Of a stretch of DNA of 32,047 nucleotides, positions 30,805 through 32,047 are shown in pieces; the first letter of the stretch is position 1, and each line of letters opens with the position of its first letter. The stretch is taken from assembly GCA_035709005.1 (NCBI GenBank), contig DASTFB010000078.1, positions 1 through 32,047 of the forward strand, read 5' to 3'. The notes beneath the pieces are model-generated. The model searched no databases. It worked only from the letters and a program-made list of their open reading frames with translations, and was not told the DNA's origin. This DNA comes from Candidatus Methylomirabilota bacterium. GTDB lineage: Bacteria; Methylomirabilota; Methylomirabilia; Rokubacteriales; CSP1-6. The position numbers and the translations under genes are program-made.

Positions 30805-32047
30805 TCAAGGGGCCCCGACCGCCCCGAGCTCGAGACGGGTGGGCACGGCGTCCTGCTCGGCGCCGCCGGCGGCCCGGGTGGCCCCGACCTCGACGCGCGG
30901 GGCCACCGCCGCGGCGGCCTCTTTGAGCACACGGGCCACGGCTTCACCCCGACGCTGGCCGAGCGCCGCCACCTCGTCATCGGCGAGCGGAGCTATCTCC
31001 ACCAACCGGCGGAACACCGCCTCGTAGAAGGCGCGATCGGGGCTGCCACGGCCGACGAACGCCAGCACCGGGTTCACGCGCTCGGCTTGTTTACCGGTCC
31101 GCTTCTCGTAGTCGGCCTGGAACTCCTCCATCGCCTTGGCGCCGCCACGCTCGCTCAGCAAGGCCTCCAGGGCGCGCTGGGTCTTGGCGTGGTCGAAGGC
31201 CACGGGGCCCGGGTCCTCGCCGGGCTTCAGCGACACCTCCAGCTGCCGGGCCAGCGTCTGGCGCACGCGGAGCGTGCGAAGCGCCTCGCCGTCCAGCTTC
31301 GGCTCGTAGCCGCCGTGTATCGTGAGCTTCAGCCGCGGGCGCTTGTCGAGCACCTCGGCCACGCGGGAGAGCTTCTGGCGCTCGGGCGGCAGCACGCTGT
31401 CGCTGCCCGCCTCGAACGTGATCGTCTGCAGCTTCTCGGCGTCGGCGCCGAACATTCCGCCCAGGGCCCGGAACGGTGACGTCACGACCCTCCTGATCAG
31501 GTTGACGACCGCCTGCCAGACGAGGTGGCCGTAGCTGAACTCGGGGTGATCGACGTTGCCCCGCACGGGCAGCGCGATGTCGATCCGTCCCTCCTCGTCG
31601 CTGAGGATGGCGATGGCGAGGTCCAGGGGCAGGCGCATCGCGCCCGGACTCTCCACGCGCTCGCCCAACTGCAGCTGTCGTAGCAGGACCTTGTTCTCGC
31701 CGACGAGGACGCTCCGATCGATCTTGTATTCGAGGTCGAGATCCATCGTGCCGGCCCGGATCTGGCGCCCGGCGAAGGTCGCGCTGTAGGGCGAGAGCGT
31801 CGACATGGGGACGTTGCGGAACGTCACCGCGATGTCGGTGAAGGACTTGGGGTGGAAGGAGTCGAGCGCGCCATCGACCTTGACGAGCCCGAACTCGTCC
31901 ACCTGGCCGTCCAGCTTGACCGTCGCCCGGCTGGCCGCATCGGAGGCCAGGCCGACCACCGTGCCGTCCAGCGTGTGTACCCGAGTGGCGAACGGCAGGA
32001 CCAGGCTCAGATCGGAGAAGCTCATCGAGCTGTCATCGATGCGCACG
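30805..32047 (-). CDS. DUF748 (AsmA-like) envelope protein, C-terminal part
   Basis: The last 413 or so residues of a larger protein whose start lies beyond the right edge. The visible part begins in beta-rich AsmA-like repeats (residues about 1-150, VTFRNVPMSTLSPYSATFAG, MDLDLEYKIDRSVLVGENK), which is the DUF748 region. It then has an OmpA-like segment, ITFEAGSDSVLPPERQKL to LKLTIHGGYEPKLDGEALR, and ends in an Ala-rich helical tail. DUF748 proteins are relatives of AsmA/YhdP and are thought to act between inner and outer membrane, perhaps in lipid transport; that role is a family inference. It is read on the minus strand and followed by the gene remnant at 30573-30740. Confidence 0.85.
   Translation of the reverse strand, partial: VRIDDSSMSFSDLSLVLPFATRVHTLDGTVVGLASDAASRATVKLDGQVDEFGLVKVDGALDSFHPKSFTDIAVTFRNVPMSTLSPYSATFAGRQIRAGTMDLDLEYKIDRSVLVGENKVLLRQLQLGERVESPGAMRLPLDLAIAILSDEEGRIDIALPVRGNVDHPEFSYGHLVWQAVVNLIRRVVTSPFRALGGMFGADAEKLQTITFEAGSDSVLPPERQKLSRVAEVLDKRPRLKLTIHGGYEPKLDGEALRTLRVRQTLARQLEVSLKPGEDPGPVAFDHAKTQRALEALLSERGGAKAMEEFQADYEKRTGKQAERVNPVLAFVGRGSPDRAFYEAVFRRLVEIAPLADDEVAALGQRRGEAVARVLKEAAAAVAPRVEVGATRAAGGAEQDAVPTRLELGAVGAP

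Overview
This window comes from a very GC-rich, Gram-negative bacterium: it encodes two outer-membrane beta-barrel proteins, a Pal-type lipoprotein and a DUF748/AsmA-like envelope protein. Two LLM-type flavin/F420 oxidoreductases, an amidase, large multi-GAF sensory kinases, sigma-54 machinery and several probably leaderless starts fit an uncultivated soil lineage such as Candidatus Rokubacteria/Methylomirabilota. That assignment is an inference from gene content; no rRNA or other marker gene is present. I saw no tRNA, rRNA, CRISPR array, insertion sequence or prophage. The window is chromosomal in character.

Layout. 1-404: a pirin gene with its middle deleted. 420-4129: an outer-membrane barrel protein, a radical SAM protein of the SPL/Rv2578c type, a MurB-like flavoprotein that has lost two catalytic residues, and a lytic transglycosylase. 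4146-9072 (minus): a coupled operon of a five-GAF hybrid histidine kinase, a DUF488 protein and a CPBP-like membrane protein with a substituted first motif. 9185-11997 (plus): an NtrB/NtrC-type two-component pair. Just downstream lie a perfect 32-bp palindrome and, 92 bp further, a consensus sigma-54 promoter that faces no gene; this is the best candidate for something undescribed. 12211-14293 (minus): a zinc metallopeptidase and an overlapping D-Ala-D-Ala-ligase-like ATP-grasp enzyme. 14492-16138: an FkbM methyltransferase fragment, two small membrane proteins and a second outer-membrane barrel. 16227-18032: a glutamine-hydrolysing asparagine synthase. 18033-23898 (minus): an OmpR-type regulator, its kinase, a GT4 glycosyltransferase and a three-module GT2-GtrA-GT39-like glycosyltransferase. 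24001-28259: amidase, metallo-beta-lactamase-fold hydrolase and two LLM oxidoreductases. 28489-29116: a Pal-like lipoprotein behind a second sigma-54-like promoter. 29485-32047: a cysteine-containing unknown protein, an NfeD-like membrane protein, a probable gene remnant and the C-terminal part of a DUF748 protein.

How the genes may work together. The dominant themes are cell envelope (transglycosylase, MurB-like protein, Pal, barrels, glycosyltransferases, DUF748) and signal transduction (three histidine kinases, two separate response regulators and one fused receiver). The NtrB/NtrC pair, the orphan sigma-54 promoter and the sigma-54-like promoter of the lipoprotein gene may form one envelope-stress regulon. 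The OmpR-type pair probably controls the glycosyltransferases directly downstream. Three gene remnants (pirin, FkbM, and the short frame-shifted stretch at 30573-30740) suggest local decay by internal deletion. All functions are read from sequence motifs by eye; no database search was run.
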